Part shown: piece after piece, positions 43,470-53,133 of the stretch
Numbering within the stretch: position 1 is the stretch's first letter
Layout of the letters: each line of letters starts with the position of its first letter
Assembly: GCF_900104675.1 (NCBI RefSeq)
Contig: NZ_LT629945.1
Location: 475,272 to 539,271, forward strand
Direction: 5' to 3'
Length of the DNA stretch: 64,000 bases
From: Angelakisella massiliensis
GTDB taxonomy: Bacteria > Bacillota > Clostridia > Oscillospirales > Ruminococcaceae
The notes under the pieces: model-generated
What the model saw: the letters and a program-made list of their open reading frames with translations, nothing else
What the model was told of the DNA's origin: nothing
Database searches by the model: none
Position numbers and translations under genes: made by a program

Positions 43470-44051
43470 TCACTCCTCACAAACCACTGACGCCCCTTGG
43501 GTTCCAGCGGATACGGTGAAGGCATTATAGTATTCCAGCCCAAGCATCTGCCCCACAAAGCACCCGGGGAAACGGCTCAGGTCGTTATTATAGGACAACA
43601 CCGCCTCATTATAGCTTTTGCGGGCAGCCGCCATCTGGGTCTCCACATCCGTCAGCTTCTGCCACATTGTCTGAAGCTGGGACGTCTCCCCTGTAATTCC
43701 TTCGCCCTCCGGCAGCGCCAGAAGGTACAACACCGCCTGGCTGAGCTGTTCGTCGGCAGCAATTTTTTCATCCATCGTCACAGCGCTGGTCATGGCATCC
43801 CGCGCCGCCTTCAGCTGCTCCACCGCATCCGGATCAAGCTGCGGTGAGTTTTCTGCCGCCGATACCAATCCCGGCAGCAGGGCATTGCGCTGCTCAAGGC
43901 GCAGATCCAACCCTTCAATGGCGCTTTCCACCTGCTGTCTGCCGCGGACCAGACGGCGGCCCGCTGCCACAGACCATGCTCCAGTGAACACCAGCGCCGC
44001 GGCCAATGTCAGCGTCATCCAACGAAGACGCCGCTTTACGGCAGCATCCAT
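43470..44051 (-). CDS. LemA family protein
   Basis: A 193-residue protein with one N-terminal membrane helix and a long four-helix coiled domain. The LemA signature is visible: EQRNALLPGLVSAAE near residue 50 and AVLSYNNDLSRFPGCFVGQMLG near the C-terminus. LemA proteins are peripheral to membrane stress and secretion; mechanism is unknown. The start at 44051 has AAAGGAGG; the open frame upstream lacks family similarity. Confidence 0.87.
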   Translation of the reverse strand: MDAAVKRRLRWMTLTLAAALVFTGAWSVAAGRRLVRGRQQVESAIEGLDLRLEQRNALLPGLVSAAENSPQLDPDAVEQLKAARDAMTSAVTMDEKIAADEQLSQAVLYLLALPEGEGITGETSQLQTMWQKLTDVETQMAAARKSYNEAVLSYNNDLSRFPGCFVGQMLGLEYYNAFTVSAGTQGASVVCEE

Positions 44052-44242
44052 TCTCTTGGTACCTCCTTTTGAGACCGGATTTCCGGCCTGCCACCAGCGG
44101 AAGCTCTCTCCCGCCGTTTTTTCCTGTGCTCTCATGGAGAGACTCCTCCCTTCCGGCAATTCCGCCCATGGGGCAGCTATCAGGTAAAGATCACCTTTCC
44201 TTTCCAGGAAAAAGGCTTCTGATCATTTTTGATGTTGATTTT

Positions 44243-44271
44243 ATTATACCCTCCCGCAAAACCGACTTCAA
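44243..44271 (-). promoter_or_regulatory. Promoter of the lemA-CPBP operon
   Basis: On the minus strand, TTGAAG, 17-bp spacer, TATAAT. The lemA start is about 190 bp downstream. Confidence 0.7.
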
Positions 44272-44396
44272 TAAACTCCCGTAACATCTTCATGACCATA
44301 TTGTGAACCTGATACGAAACCGCCTGCTTTTTTATGACAAAACCGGCAAAAATACGATTTTAGGGAGAAATTTTCCTGCTGTGGGGGGACAAGGGG

Positions 44397-44425
44397 TTCC
44401 ATTTTCCGGGTGTTGGTGATATAAT
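44397..44425 (+). promoter_or_regulatory. Promoter of typA
   Basis: TATAAT at 44420 with TTCCAT 17 bp upstream (weak -35). It is 55 bp before the typA start. Confidence 0.55.
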
Positions 44426-44480
44426 CTGAAAGTTAAGGGAAAAATCTGTACGATATGCTTAGAATTCAGGAGGTATCCTT

Positions 44481-46310
<1,830 letters not shown>

Positions 46311-46332
46311 AAATTTTCTGTCTGATAAAAAC

Positions 46333-46370
46333 AGCGCCCCGATCTGTAATTGGATCGGGGCGCTTTTTTT
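46333..46370 (+). terminator. Terminator after typA
   Basis: Perfect 12-bp stem (AGCGCCCCGATC/GATCGGGGCGCT) with T-run. A similar imperfect CAGCGCCC/GGGCGCTG hairpin recurs near 46570-46606. Between them no gene is seen. Confidence 0.88.
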
Positions 46371-46633
46371 GAATATAGGGAAAAGCTGGCATCCTTCCGG
46401 GAAGGCCGCCATATCCCCCGAATAAGCCGCCTGGTTTCTGATAAAACCAGCAAAGATGTCTCCGGTTTTCTACACCTTTGTGGGCTGAGAGAGGGATATA
46501 AAATCGGGCATAGGTCCTGATTTCACGACTTTCAAATCGCAGTATCTTTCAAGATAATTTTCAACAACTGAAACAGCGCCCCGGTCCATAACAGGATCAG
46601 GGCGCTGTTTGGTTTTTATATTTTTTTCATGGC

Positions 46634-47320
46634 TCAGGCGGTAACAGCAGACAGGTCCTCCAGGGTGGGTTTGCGGCCGGTCTTGGCGGACTGACGGCGC
46701 ACCGCCGCGGAAAGAAGGAAATTGATGGTGAAATACACCGCTGCCATCAGGGCGAACAGGGTAAACACCTGAGCGGTGGAGGTGAAGCGGCCCATAAGGA
46801 TCATGCCCTTGCCGGTAAACTCCTCAATGGCCACCGCCCACAGGAAAGAGGAATCCTTGACGATGGTTATGACCTGGGAGAGGAGAGCGGGCACGATGGA
46901 GCGGAAGCACTGGGGCACTACAATGAACCGGAGCACCTGCAGGAAGGTAAAACCCTGAGAATGGCCCGCTTCAAATTGCCCCTTGGGGATACCGCCGAGG
47001 CCACCCCGGATGATTTCGGCGATGATGGCGGTTTCAAACAGTGTCAAGGACACCACACCGGACCAAAGAGGCGGAATAGGTGTGAGGAAGCGGATCCCCA
47101 GAATCCACAGGATCAGGGGGGTGTTCCGCAGCACCTCAATATACATCGCCGCCAGTTTGCCCCAAAATCCCAGGCTGTAGCTGCGCAGCAGCGCCAGGAT
47201 CAGCCCCAGGCAGATACTCAGCAGAATGGTGCTGCCGGCATAAAATATGGTCATCTTCAAACCGTCCAGAAGAAACAGCAGGTTTTCAGCGGTGAGGACC
47301 GAGAGAATATCCGTCATCAT
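46634..47320 (-). CDS. Polar amino acid ABC transporter permease (second)
   Basis: A 228-residue HisMQ-type permease with about five membrane helices and the EAA loop FEAGHSQGFTFLQVLRFIVVPQCFRSIVP that docks on the ATPase. ATG overlaps the stop of the first permease (TGAATGATG), with GGGAGGG upstream, so translation is coupled. Last gene of the operon glnQ - binding protein - permease - permease. Confidence 0.9.
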   Translation of the reverse strand: MMTDILSVLTAENLLFLLDGLKMTIFYAGSTILLSICLGLILALLRSYSLGFWGKLAAMYIEVLRNTPLILWILGIRFLTPIPPLWSGVVSLTLFETAIIAEIIRGGLGGIPKGQFEAGHSQGFTFLQVLRFIVVPQCFRSIVPALLSQVITIVKDSSFLWAVAIEEFTGKGMILMGRFTSTAQVFTLFALMAAVYFTINFLLSAAVRRQSAKTGRKPTLEDLSAVTA

Positions 47321-48070
47321 TCAGATCCCTCCCATCTGGGTTTGGGGCGCTGCCAGCGCCTGCGCGGGGGCTTTTTTGGACACTGCCACAGGAGCGGCAG
47401 CCTTGCGGTGCATCCGCTGCTCCAGCTTCCTGGCCATGGTGGACAGGGGGAAGCAGAGAATGAAATACAGCAAACCGGTGGTAACATAGGCGGGGCCGTA
47501 GAACAGCTTGCTGGCTGCCAAGGAATCCGCCTGATACATCAGGTCGCCGCCGGCGATGATGGCCAGCACCGAGGTATTCTTGATCAGATTGACCGCCTGG
47601 TTGGTGAGGGGAGGCAGAATCAGCCGGAAAGCCTGGGGCAGAATGATCAGGCGCATGGCCTGGACATAGGTAAAGCCCTGGCTTTTGGCCGCTTCCATCT
47701 GGCCGGTGGGAATGGACTGGATGCCGGTGCGGACTACCTCGCTGATGTAAGCGCCGGTATACAGGCCCACTCCCAGCACGCCGATGGCAAACTGGTCCAT
47801 TACCACCCCGGCATAGGGGAGCACATAATAGAAAAAGTAGATCTGGATGACCAGCGGAATATTCTGAAACAGCTCCACATAGCACCGCACCGCCCGGCGC
47901 AGGGCTTTGTTGTTGGAGGAGGACAGGATGCCCAGCACCACCCCCACCGCCAGCGCCAGTGTCAGGGACAGCAGGGCGATGACCAGTGTGCGGGTGAAGC
48001 CTTCCGCCATGGCCTCCCAGTTGGTGAAAAACCGAAGCCATTTATCCAGGGAAAAAGGAGAAGTTTTCAT
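47321..48070 (-). CDS. Polar amino acid ABC transporter permease (first)
   Basis: A 249-residue HisMQ-type permease with EAA loop MEAAKSQGFTYVQAMRLIILPQAFRLILP. The ATG at 48070 has GGAGG ten bases upstream; an in-frame ATG at 48106 lacks a ribosome site. It forms a heterodimeric channel with the next gene product. The C-terminus is extended by an Ala/Lys-rich tail (about 30 residues) of no clear function. Confidence 0.9.
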   Translation of the reverse strand: MKTSPFSLDKWLRFFTNWEAMAEGFTRTLVIALLSLTLALAVGVVLGILSSSNNKALRRAVRCYVELFQNIPLVIQIYFFYYVLPYAGVVMDQFAIGVLGVGLYTGAYISEVVRTGIQSIPTGQMEAAKSQGFTYVQAMRLIILPQAFRLILPPLTNQAVNLIKNTSVLAIIAGGDLMYQADSLAASKLFYGPAYVTTGLLYFILCFPLSTMARKLEQRMHRKAAAPVAVSKKAPAQALAAPQTQMGGI

Positions 48071-48113
48071 AACCGTGTCCGCCTCCTTCGGAAATCGTGA
48101 AAACAAGGGTCAT

Positions 48114-48151
48114 GGCCAGCCGGCCGGAAAAGTATCCCGGAGAGGCTGGCC
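48114..48151 (-). promoter_or_regulatory. Intercistronic stem-loop behind the binding-protein gene
   Basis: GGCCAGCC/GGCTGGCC with a 22-nt loop in the 170-bp gap between the binding-protein and permease genes, without T-run. Such stems usually protect the abundant upstream message or attenuate read-through. Confidence 0.5.
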
Positions 48152-48239
48152 TCGCCATTTACATGGAAAATACTGTGTCTTTGTCAAGGAAACAGTGGGT
48201 TCCAGCCGGAACCCCGGGCTGTTGGGGGCCTGCCGCCGT

Positions 48240-49109
48240 TTACAGGTTCCAGGCGGCGATCATTTCATCCAGCTCTCCGCTTTCCTTCAGCTGGCCGATG
48301 AAATCATCCACAAACTCCGCCAGATCGGTGGCGTCCAGTCTGGTGGTGACGCCGTACTCCTGAGGCGCGTAGGTCTCATCCAGAATGACGGTGGTATCAT
48401 CCACATAGCCGCCCAAAATGGAGCCGTCCACCGAGAAGCAGTCTACACGTCCGGAATCCAGGGCTGTCTTGATCTCAGGATAGGTGGGATACTCGTTGAA
48501 GCTTACCTTGATGCCCAGTTCATCGGCTGCCGCCTGGAGGATCTCCCGGGAAGTGGCGCTCTGGGCCACACCGATGGTTTTGCCGTCCATATCCTTCAGG
48601 CCGGTGATGCCGGAATCCTTCTTGACCATCAGCTTGACAGCGTCGGTGTAGTAGGGCTGGGAGAAATTATAGGTAAGCTTCCGTTCCTCTGTGATGGTGA
48701 AGGTGGCAATGACCATATCCAGCTCGCCGGTATCCAGCAGCGGGCCTCTGGTCTTGGCGGTGACTGCCTGGAGGCTGATGGCTTCAGGGTCGCCCAGAAT
48801 GGCTTCCGCCAGCTTTTTGGCCAGGTCGATCTCAAAGCCTTCAAACTCGCCGGTGGAGGTGTTCTGCAGGCCAAAGCCGGGAACATCCGCCTTGACGCCC
48901 ACTTTCAGCACACCGTTTGCCTTGATCTGGTCCAGAACGCCGCTGGAAGCAGCGGAACTTTCGGCCGCGGAGGAAGAAGCGGCGGAATCAGCGGCGGAGG
49001 AGGCGGTGGAGGAGGCTGCGGAAGAAGCACCGGAACCGCTGCAAGCGGTGGTCAGCAGCATAGCGGCAGCGAGGAACAACGCCCAAAACTTTTTCATCAT
49101 CATTTTCAT
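48240..49109 (-). CDS. Polar amino acid ABC transporter substrate-binding lipoprotein
   Basis: A 289-residue family 3 extracellular solute-binding protein. It has a lipoprotein signal (LLTTACSGS, Cys near residue 23), then an Ala/Ser linker (about 25-55). The binding domain has GVLKVGVKADVPGFG, GFEIDLAKKLAEAILG, ERKLTYNFSQPYY and GVAQSATSREIL. It captures an amino acid (glutamate, glutamine or cystine class) for the two permeases. Exact ligand is uncertain. Confidence 0.9.
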   Translation of the reverse strand: MKMMMKKFWALFLAAAMLLTTACSGSGASSAASSTASSAADSAASSSAAESSAASSGVLDQIKANGVLKVGVKADVPGFGLQNTSTGEFEGFEIDLAKKLAEAILGDPEAISLQAVTAKTRGPLLDTGELDMVIATFTITEERKLTYNFSQPYYTDAVKLMVKKDSGITGLKDMDGKTIGVAQSATSREILQAAADELGIKVSFNEYPTYPEIKTALDSGRVDCFSVDGSILGGYVDDTTVILDETYAPQEYGVTTRLDATDLAEFVDDFIGQLKESGELDEMIAAWNL

Positions 49110-49175
49110 CCTTTCATCAGTAAAGTCACCTTATATCCGGCGGAGAAGCTCTCCGGGGAAATCATCGTACATAAA

Positions 49176-49898
49176 TCAGCGGAGAATCTTGCTCAGAAAT
49201 GCCTTGGTCCGCTCATGGGTTGGATTTTCAAAGAAATGTTCCGGAGCACCCTCCTCCAGGATGGTGCCCTGGTCCATAAAAATGACCCGGTCGGCCACCT
49301 GTCGGGCAAACCCCATTTCGTGAGTGACCACCACCATGGTGATATTCTCCCGGGACAGGCGGATCATCACATCCAGCACCTCCTGGACCGTCTCAGGGTC
49401 CAGCGCCGAGGTGGGCTCATCAAAGAGGATGATCTTCTGGTGGGTGGCAAGGGCCCGGGCAATGGCTACCCGCTGCTGCTGGCCGCCGCTGAGGGTGGCG
49501 GGATAAACATGAGCCTTCTCCCGCAGCCCCACAATGTCCAGATACCGGAAAGCCTGCTGCTGGGCCTCCTCCTTTTTCAGCCCCTGGAGGCGGATGGGAG
49601 CGAGGGTGACGTTTTCCAGCACCGTCATGTGGGGATAAAGATTAAACTGCTGAAAAACCATGGCGATGTTTTTCCGGTTCATCTCGGTTTTGTTCTTGTG
49701 GGTCAGCTCCACCCCGTCGATGTATACATGGCCGGAGGTAGGCTCCTCCAGGAAGTTCATGCAGCGGATCATGGTGCTCTTGCCGGAGCCGGAGGGACCG
49801 ATGACCACCAGTTTTTCTCCCTCCTTCACTTCCAGGTTGATATTTTTGAGAACGTGAAGATCACCAAAATACTTGTTGACATCTACCAGCCTGATCAT
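49176..49898 (-). CDS. Polar amino acid ABC transporter ATP-binding protein
   Basis: A 240-residue GlnQ/HisP-type ATPase, first gene of the operon. Walker A is GPSGSGKST, the Q-loop [12 protein letters not shown], the signature LSGGQQQR, Walker [13 protein letters not shown] and the H-loop [17 protein letters not shown] and similar purines precede the ATG. It powers import through the two permeases. Confidence 0.95.
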   Translation of the reverse strand: MIRLVDVNKYFGDLHVLKNINLEVKEGEKLVVIGPSGSGKSTMIRCMNFLEEPTSGHVYIDGVELTHKNKTEMNRKNIAMVFQQFNLYPHMTVLENVTLAPIRLQGLKKEEAQQQAFRYLDIVGLREKAHVYPATLSGGQQQRVAIARALATHQKIILFDEPTSALDPETVQEVLDVMIRLSRENITMVVVTHEMGFARQVADRVIFMDQGTILEEGAPEHFFENPTHERTKAFLSKILR

Positions 49899-50018
49899 AA
49901 AGGAACCGGCCTCCTTTTCACCAGATTTTTTTCGTGGAGCAAAGCGAAAGATATTTTTGCAAGTTTTATTTTACAACCTTTATTTTATAGTATGTTGTTT
50001 TTATGAATGTTGATATTT

Positions 50019-50046
50019 ATTATACTCTCAATCCCGTCAAAGTCAA
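50019..50046 (-). promoter_or_regulatory. Promoter of the amino acid ABC operon
   Basis: On the minus strand, TTGACT, 16-bp spacer, TATAAT. The first gene starts 120 bp downstream. The AT-rich leader and 50047-50316 hold no gene. Confidence 0.7.
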
Positions 50047-50316
50047 GTGTTTATCTGTCTAATTTTATCGAGATAAAGTACAAATATCATTTAAAATTTT
50101 CTTCTGCCAGTTGTTTATTTTGCATAACTTTTAAAAAATCCTTCATATTTTGATTGTACTCCTGCATTTTTCCCTTGTGGGGGACCAAAAACGCCGCCGT
50201 TCCTTCATCCAAAGCGTCAAACAAAACGCAGCAGGGTTGACACGCAGCCTCCATGGGGCTTATAATCAAACTTGTTCCCGGCTCCAAGGAGCCTGTGTCG
50301 GACTGGAGGTAAAACC

Positions 50317-50499
50317 ATGAAATTCTTGCGGACCCTGTGCCTGCTGCCCGCGGCCATGCCCCTGACTGCTGTGACGGCCCTGGCGGTAGACAACCCCTTC
50401 ACCGGCGACAACAGCATCATTCCCCTGGCTCTGGGCGGTATGGGCGTCGCGGCGGTGGTACTCATCGTAGTGATGGTGCTGACCCGAAACAAAAAATAA
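50317..50499 (+). CDS. Mini surface protein: signal peptide plus sortase-like sorting signal
   Basis: A 60-residue protein with a signal peptide (KFLRTLCLLPAAMPLTAVTALA), the short segment VDNPFTGDNS, one hydrophobic helix (IIPLALGGMGVAAVVLIVVMVL) and the tail TRNKK. NPFTGD resembles the NPxTG/D sorting motifs of Clostridial sortases, and the helix plus basic tail complete a classical cell-wall sorting signal. There is almost no mature domain between them. GGAGG precedes the ATG at 50317. A plain small membrane protein is the alternative. Confidence 0.65.
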   Translation: MKFLRTLCLLPAAMPLTAVTALAVDNPFTGDNSIIPLALGGMGVAAVVLIVVMVLTRNKK

Positions 50500-50506
50500 A
50501 AGAACG

Positions 50507-50541
50507 GCCTGCTTTTTCGGACCCGTCCGGGCAGGCTTTTT
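50507..50541 (+). terminator. Terminator after the mini protein gene
   Basis: GCCTGC/GCAGGC with an inner CGGAC/GTCCG stem, then T5. Confidence 0.75.
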
Positions 50542-50599
50542 CTTTGTCTTTTTTGCTCCTGCCATAAAACTGTATTTTCATCCGGAAAGGGCGTTTTTT

Positions 50600-51367
50600 A
50601 TGTTCATTCCCACTTTGAACACCTATCTGATTGTATGTCCTCTGGTTTTTCTGGCCGGCTTTGTGGATTCGGTGGCCGGCGGCGGCGGGCTGATCTCCAT
50701 TCCCGCCTATCTCTTCGCCGGGCTGCCCATTCATATGGCTTACGGCACCAACAAGCTCTCCAGCTGCTCCGGCACCTCGGTGGCCGTCTGGCAGTACAGC
50801 CGCAGCGGCTACATCCACTGGCGCACTGCCGCCTTCGCCTGCGGAGGTGCTTTGTGCGGCTCCTTTCTGGGCGCCAAGCTGGCTATGTTCCTCAGCGAAA
50901 CCTACCTCCACTATTGTTTGCTGGCCATCCTGCCGGTAGTAGCTGTCTTTCTCATCTTCAACCGCAATTTCGGCAAAACCCCTCATCCCCGTTCCTTTTC
51001 CCCTGCCGCCGCTTCCCTGCTGTCGGTGGCCATCGGACTGGTTCTGGGCTGCTATGATGGATTCTTCGGCCCCGGCACCGGCACCTTTTTGGTCATTGCC
51101 TTTACCGCTCTGCTGGGCCAGGAACTGACTGAGGCCACCGGCAACACCAAGCTGGTCAATCTCTGCTCCAACGTGTCCGCCCTGTGCGCCTATCTGCTGG
51201 GGGGCAAAGTGCTGTGGACAGTAGGCATTCCCGCGGCTCTCTGCAACATCGCGGGCAACTGGCTGGGCGCCCATCTGGCAGTTCGCAAGGGTGCTTCCTT
51301 CATCCGGCCTCTGGTACTGCTGTCAGTGGGAATGCTCTTTATCAATCTTGTGGGGGATCTGATGTAG
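50600..51367 (+). CDS. TSUP-family (TauE/SafE) transporter
   Basis: A 255-residue membrane protein with about eight helices and the internal duplication of the TauE/SafE family: FLAGFVDSVAGGGGLISIPAYL near residues 18-40, and LVLGCYDGFFGPGTGTFLVI in the second half. Members export or import sulfite, sulfoacetate or other organosulfur anions. GGAAAGGG lies upstream. No sulfur gene is adjacent, so the substrate is open. Confidence 0.88.
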   Translation: MFIPTLNTYLIVCPLVFLAGFVDSVAGGGGLISIPAYLFAGLPIHMAYGTNKLSSCSGTSVAVWQYSRSGYIHWRTAAFACGGALCGSFLGAKLAMFLSETYLHYCLLAILPVVAVFLIFNRNFGKTPHPRSFSPAAASLLSVAIGLVLGCYDGFFGPGTGTFLVIAFTALLGQELTEATGNTKLVNLCSNVSALCAYLLGGKVLWTVGIPAALCNIAGNWLGAHLAVRKGASFIRPLVLLSVGMLFINLVGDLM

Positions 51368-51430
51368 AGTTCTCCTCTCCCTGCCAAAATCCCCTGTCCA
51401 AAGAAAAGATGAAAAAATTTTGATATTCTC

Positions 51431-51459
51431 TTTACGGACGGGAAAGTTTGTGTTAAACT
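51431..51459 (+). promoter_or_regulatory. Promoter of the riboswitch transcript
   Basis: TTTACG, 17-bp spacer, TAAACT, about 35 bp before the aptamer. Confidence 0.55.
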
Positions 51460-51494
51460 AGAGGACGGTTTTTGGAACGCCTGTCCTCAGGGCG

Positions 51495-51590
51495 GATAAA
51501 AGGGAGTAGCTTGCAGCCTTACACGCTGCGGCAAAGCGCGTCAGTACGGCTCATCGGCCCGCGCTTGCATGAAAAAGCAAGACTTTTATC
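51495..51590 (+). promoter_or_regulatory. yybP-ykoY-type (Mn2+) riboswitch aptamer
   Basis: P1 is GATAAAAG (51495-51502) with CTTTTATC (51583-51590). Inside are the class signatures GGGAGTAGC directly after the P1 5' strand, CGTCAGTAC in one loop, and GCAAGAC leading into the P1 3' strand. These match the two Mn2+-binding loops of the yybP-ykoY class as I recall the consensus. The P1 3' strand is also the 5' arm of the terminator at 51579. Ligand binding should therefore prevent termination: a genetic ON switch. Confidence 0.72.
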
Positions 51591-51626
51591 GCAGGACCTC
51601 TCCTGCGATAAAAGTCTTTTTCTTTT
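51579..51626 (+). terminator. Riboswitch-controlled terminator
   Basis: An 18-bp perfect stem (AAGACTTTTATCGCAGGA and its complement) with a CCTC loop and T-rich tail. Its 5' arm overlaps the 3' strand of aptamer helix P1. Confidence 0.85.
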
Positions 51627-51722
51627 CCCGTCCGGTCAGATATGTTCCTCCCCGCAGGTCCCCCAGCGCGTCAGGGGCCGGCAGGTGTTCGCCCGGCGCG
51701 CAGAAAGGAAGGAACAAGAACG

Positions 51723-52853
51723 ATGGAAATTCTGTACGAAAACATCCTGGCCCTTGAGCCTGGTATGCTGGTAATGTGGGTCATCGGCGGCCTGCTGATC
51801 TTCCTGGCCATCCGCTTTGACATGGAACCCGCTCTGCTGCTGCCCATGGGCTTCGGCGCCATTCTGGTCAACCTGCCCTTCTCCGGCGCGGTCACTCAGA
51901 TCTATGAGACCGGCGCGGAACACGGTGTGTTGGATGTGCTGTTCAGCGCCACCATGTCCAATGAGCTGCTGCCCCTGCTGCTGTTTATTGGTATCGGCGC
52001 CATGATCGATTTCGGACCGCTGCTGTCCAACCCCAAGATGCTGCTCTTCGGCGCTGCCGCCCAGTTCGGTATCTTCTTCACCATCTCCATGTGCATGCTT
52101 TTCTTCGGCGATGTCTTCACCATCACCGACGCCGCCTCGGTAGGCATCATCGGCGCCGCTGACGGTCCCACCGCCATCTTTGTGGCCAACTACTTCGATA
52201 CCCCCTACAAGGGCGCGATCTTTGTGGCCGCCTACTCCTATATGGCTCTGGTGCCCATCATTCAGCCCCCTGTCATCCGGGCCATTACCACCCGCAAGGA
52301 GCGGCTGATCCGGATGAAGTACCGTCCCAGCTCCGTCTCCAAGACCACCAAGATCCTCTTCCCCATCCTCATCACTGTCATCGCCGGTCTGGTGGCTCCC
52401 CGCTCTGTCGCGCTGGTAGGCTTCCTGATGTTCGGCAACCTCATCCGTGAGTGCGGCTGCCTCAACAACCTCTCCGAAACCGCCCAGAACGCTTTGGCCA
52501 ACCTCATCACCCTGCTGCTGGGCATCACCATTGCTTCCCAGATGCGGGCCGAGGACTTCCTCCAGCCTGCCACACTGGCCATTATGGGCCTGGGCCTGGT
52601 GGCCTTCATCTTCGACACCGTGGGCGGCGTCATGTTTGCCAAGCTGCTCAACCTCTTCCTCAAGGAGAAGATCAACCCCATGGTGGGCGCTACCGGTATT
52701 TCCGCCTTCCCCATGTCCGCCCGTGTTATCCACAAAATGGGCCTGAAGGAAGATCCTCAGAACTTCCTGCTGATGCACGCTGTAGGCGCCAACGTTTCCG
52801 GACAGATCGCCTCGGTCATCGCCGGCGGCCTGATTCTCAGCCTGCTGGGTTAA
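51723..52853 (+). CDS. Na+-transporting decarboxylase beta-subunit-like membrane protein (OadB family)
   Basis: A 376-residue polytopic membrane protein of the OadB/GcdB/MmdB family, the Na+-translocating subunit of biotin-dependent decarboxylases. Visible motifs are LLFIGIGAMIDFGPLL (first Na+ site Asp), SVGIIGAADGPTAIFVAN, FGNLIRECGCLNNLSETAQNAL, and GATGISAFPMSARVIHKMG near the end. The ATG at 51723 has GGAAGGA upstream. Only a small gamma-like gene follows. Carboxyltransferase and biotin carrier genes are absent, and a Mn2+-type riboswitch precedes it, so a transport role unrelated to decarboxylation is possible. Confidence 0.88.
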   Translation: MEILYENILALEPGMLVMWVIGGLLIFLAIRFDMEPALLLPMGFGAILVNLPFSGAVTQIYETGAEHGVLDVLFSATMSNELLPLLLFIGIGAMIDFGPLLSNPKMLLFGAAAQFGIFFTISMCMLFFGDVFTITDAASVGIIGAADGPTAIFVANYFDTPYKGAIFVAAYSYMALVPIIQPPVIRAITTRKERLIRMKYRPSSVSKTTKILFPILITVIAGLVAPRSVALVGFLMFGNLIRECGCLNNLSETAQNALANLITLLLGITIASQMRAEDFLQPATLAIMGLGLVAFIFDTVGGVMFAKLLNLFLKEKINPMVGATGISAFPMSARVIHKMGLKEDPQNFLLMHAVGANVSGQIASVIAGGLILSLLG

Positions 52854-52875
52854 GTTTGGAAAGGAGCTTTTGATT

Positions 52876-53019
52876 ATGGGATTGAATGTTGCCGGTTTTA
52901 TGCAGACCCTTCCCATTATGGGCTATGGTATGCTGGGCATTTTTGTTGTGATGGTAGTCATTTACTGCTGCATCCGCCTGCTTGGGGTGCTGTTTCCTGA
53001 GAAATCAGACAAGCAGTAA
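52876..53019 (+). CDS. Small OadG-like gamma subunit
   Basis: A 47-residue protein (MGLNVAGFMQTLPIMGYGML start) with one membrane helix (GIFVVMVVIYCCIRLLGVLF) and a charged tail, as in the gamma chains that stabilise OadB-type pumps. AAGGAG lies before the ATG, 22 bp behind the beta subunit gene. Confidence 0.7.
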   Translation: MGLNVAGFMQTLPIMGYGMLGIFVVMVVIYCCIRLLGVLFPEKSDKQ

Positions 53020-53133
53020 TCCATTTTTATCTTTGGCATAGAGGGATATTCTAAAATAAATATCCCCCCGCAAAAGCCGGGGTGCCATAAGAAAGTAATT
53101 GTGTTTTAGAGGGAATGGCATGGCCTTTCGGGG

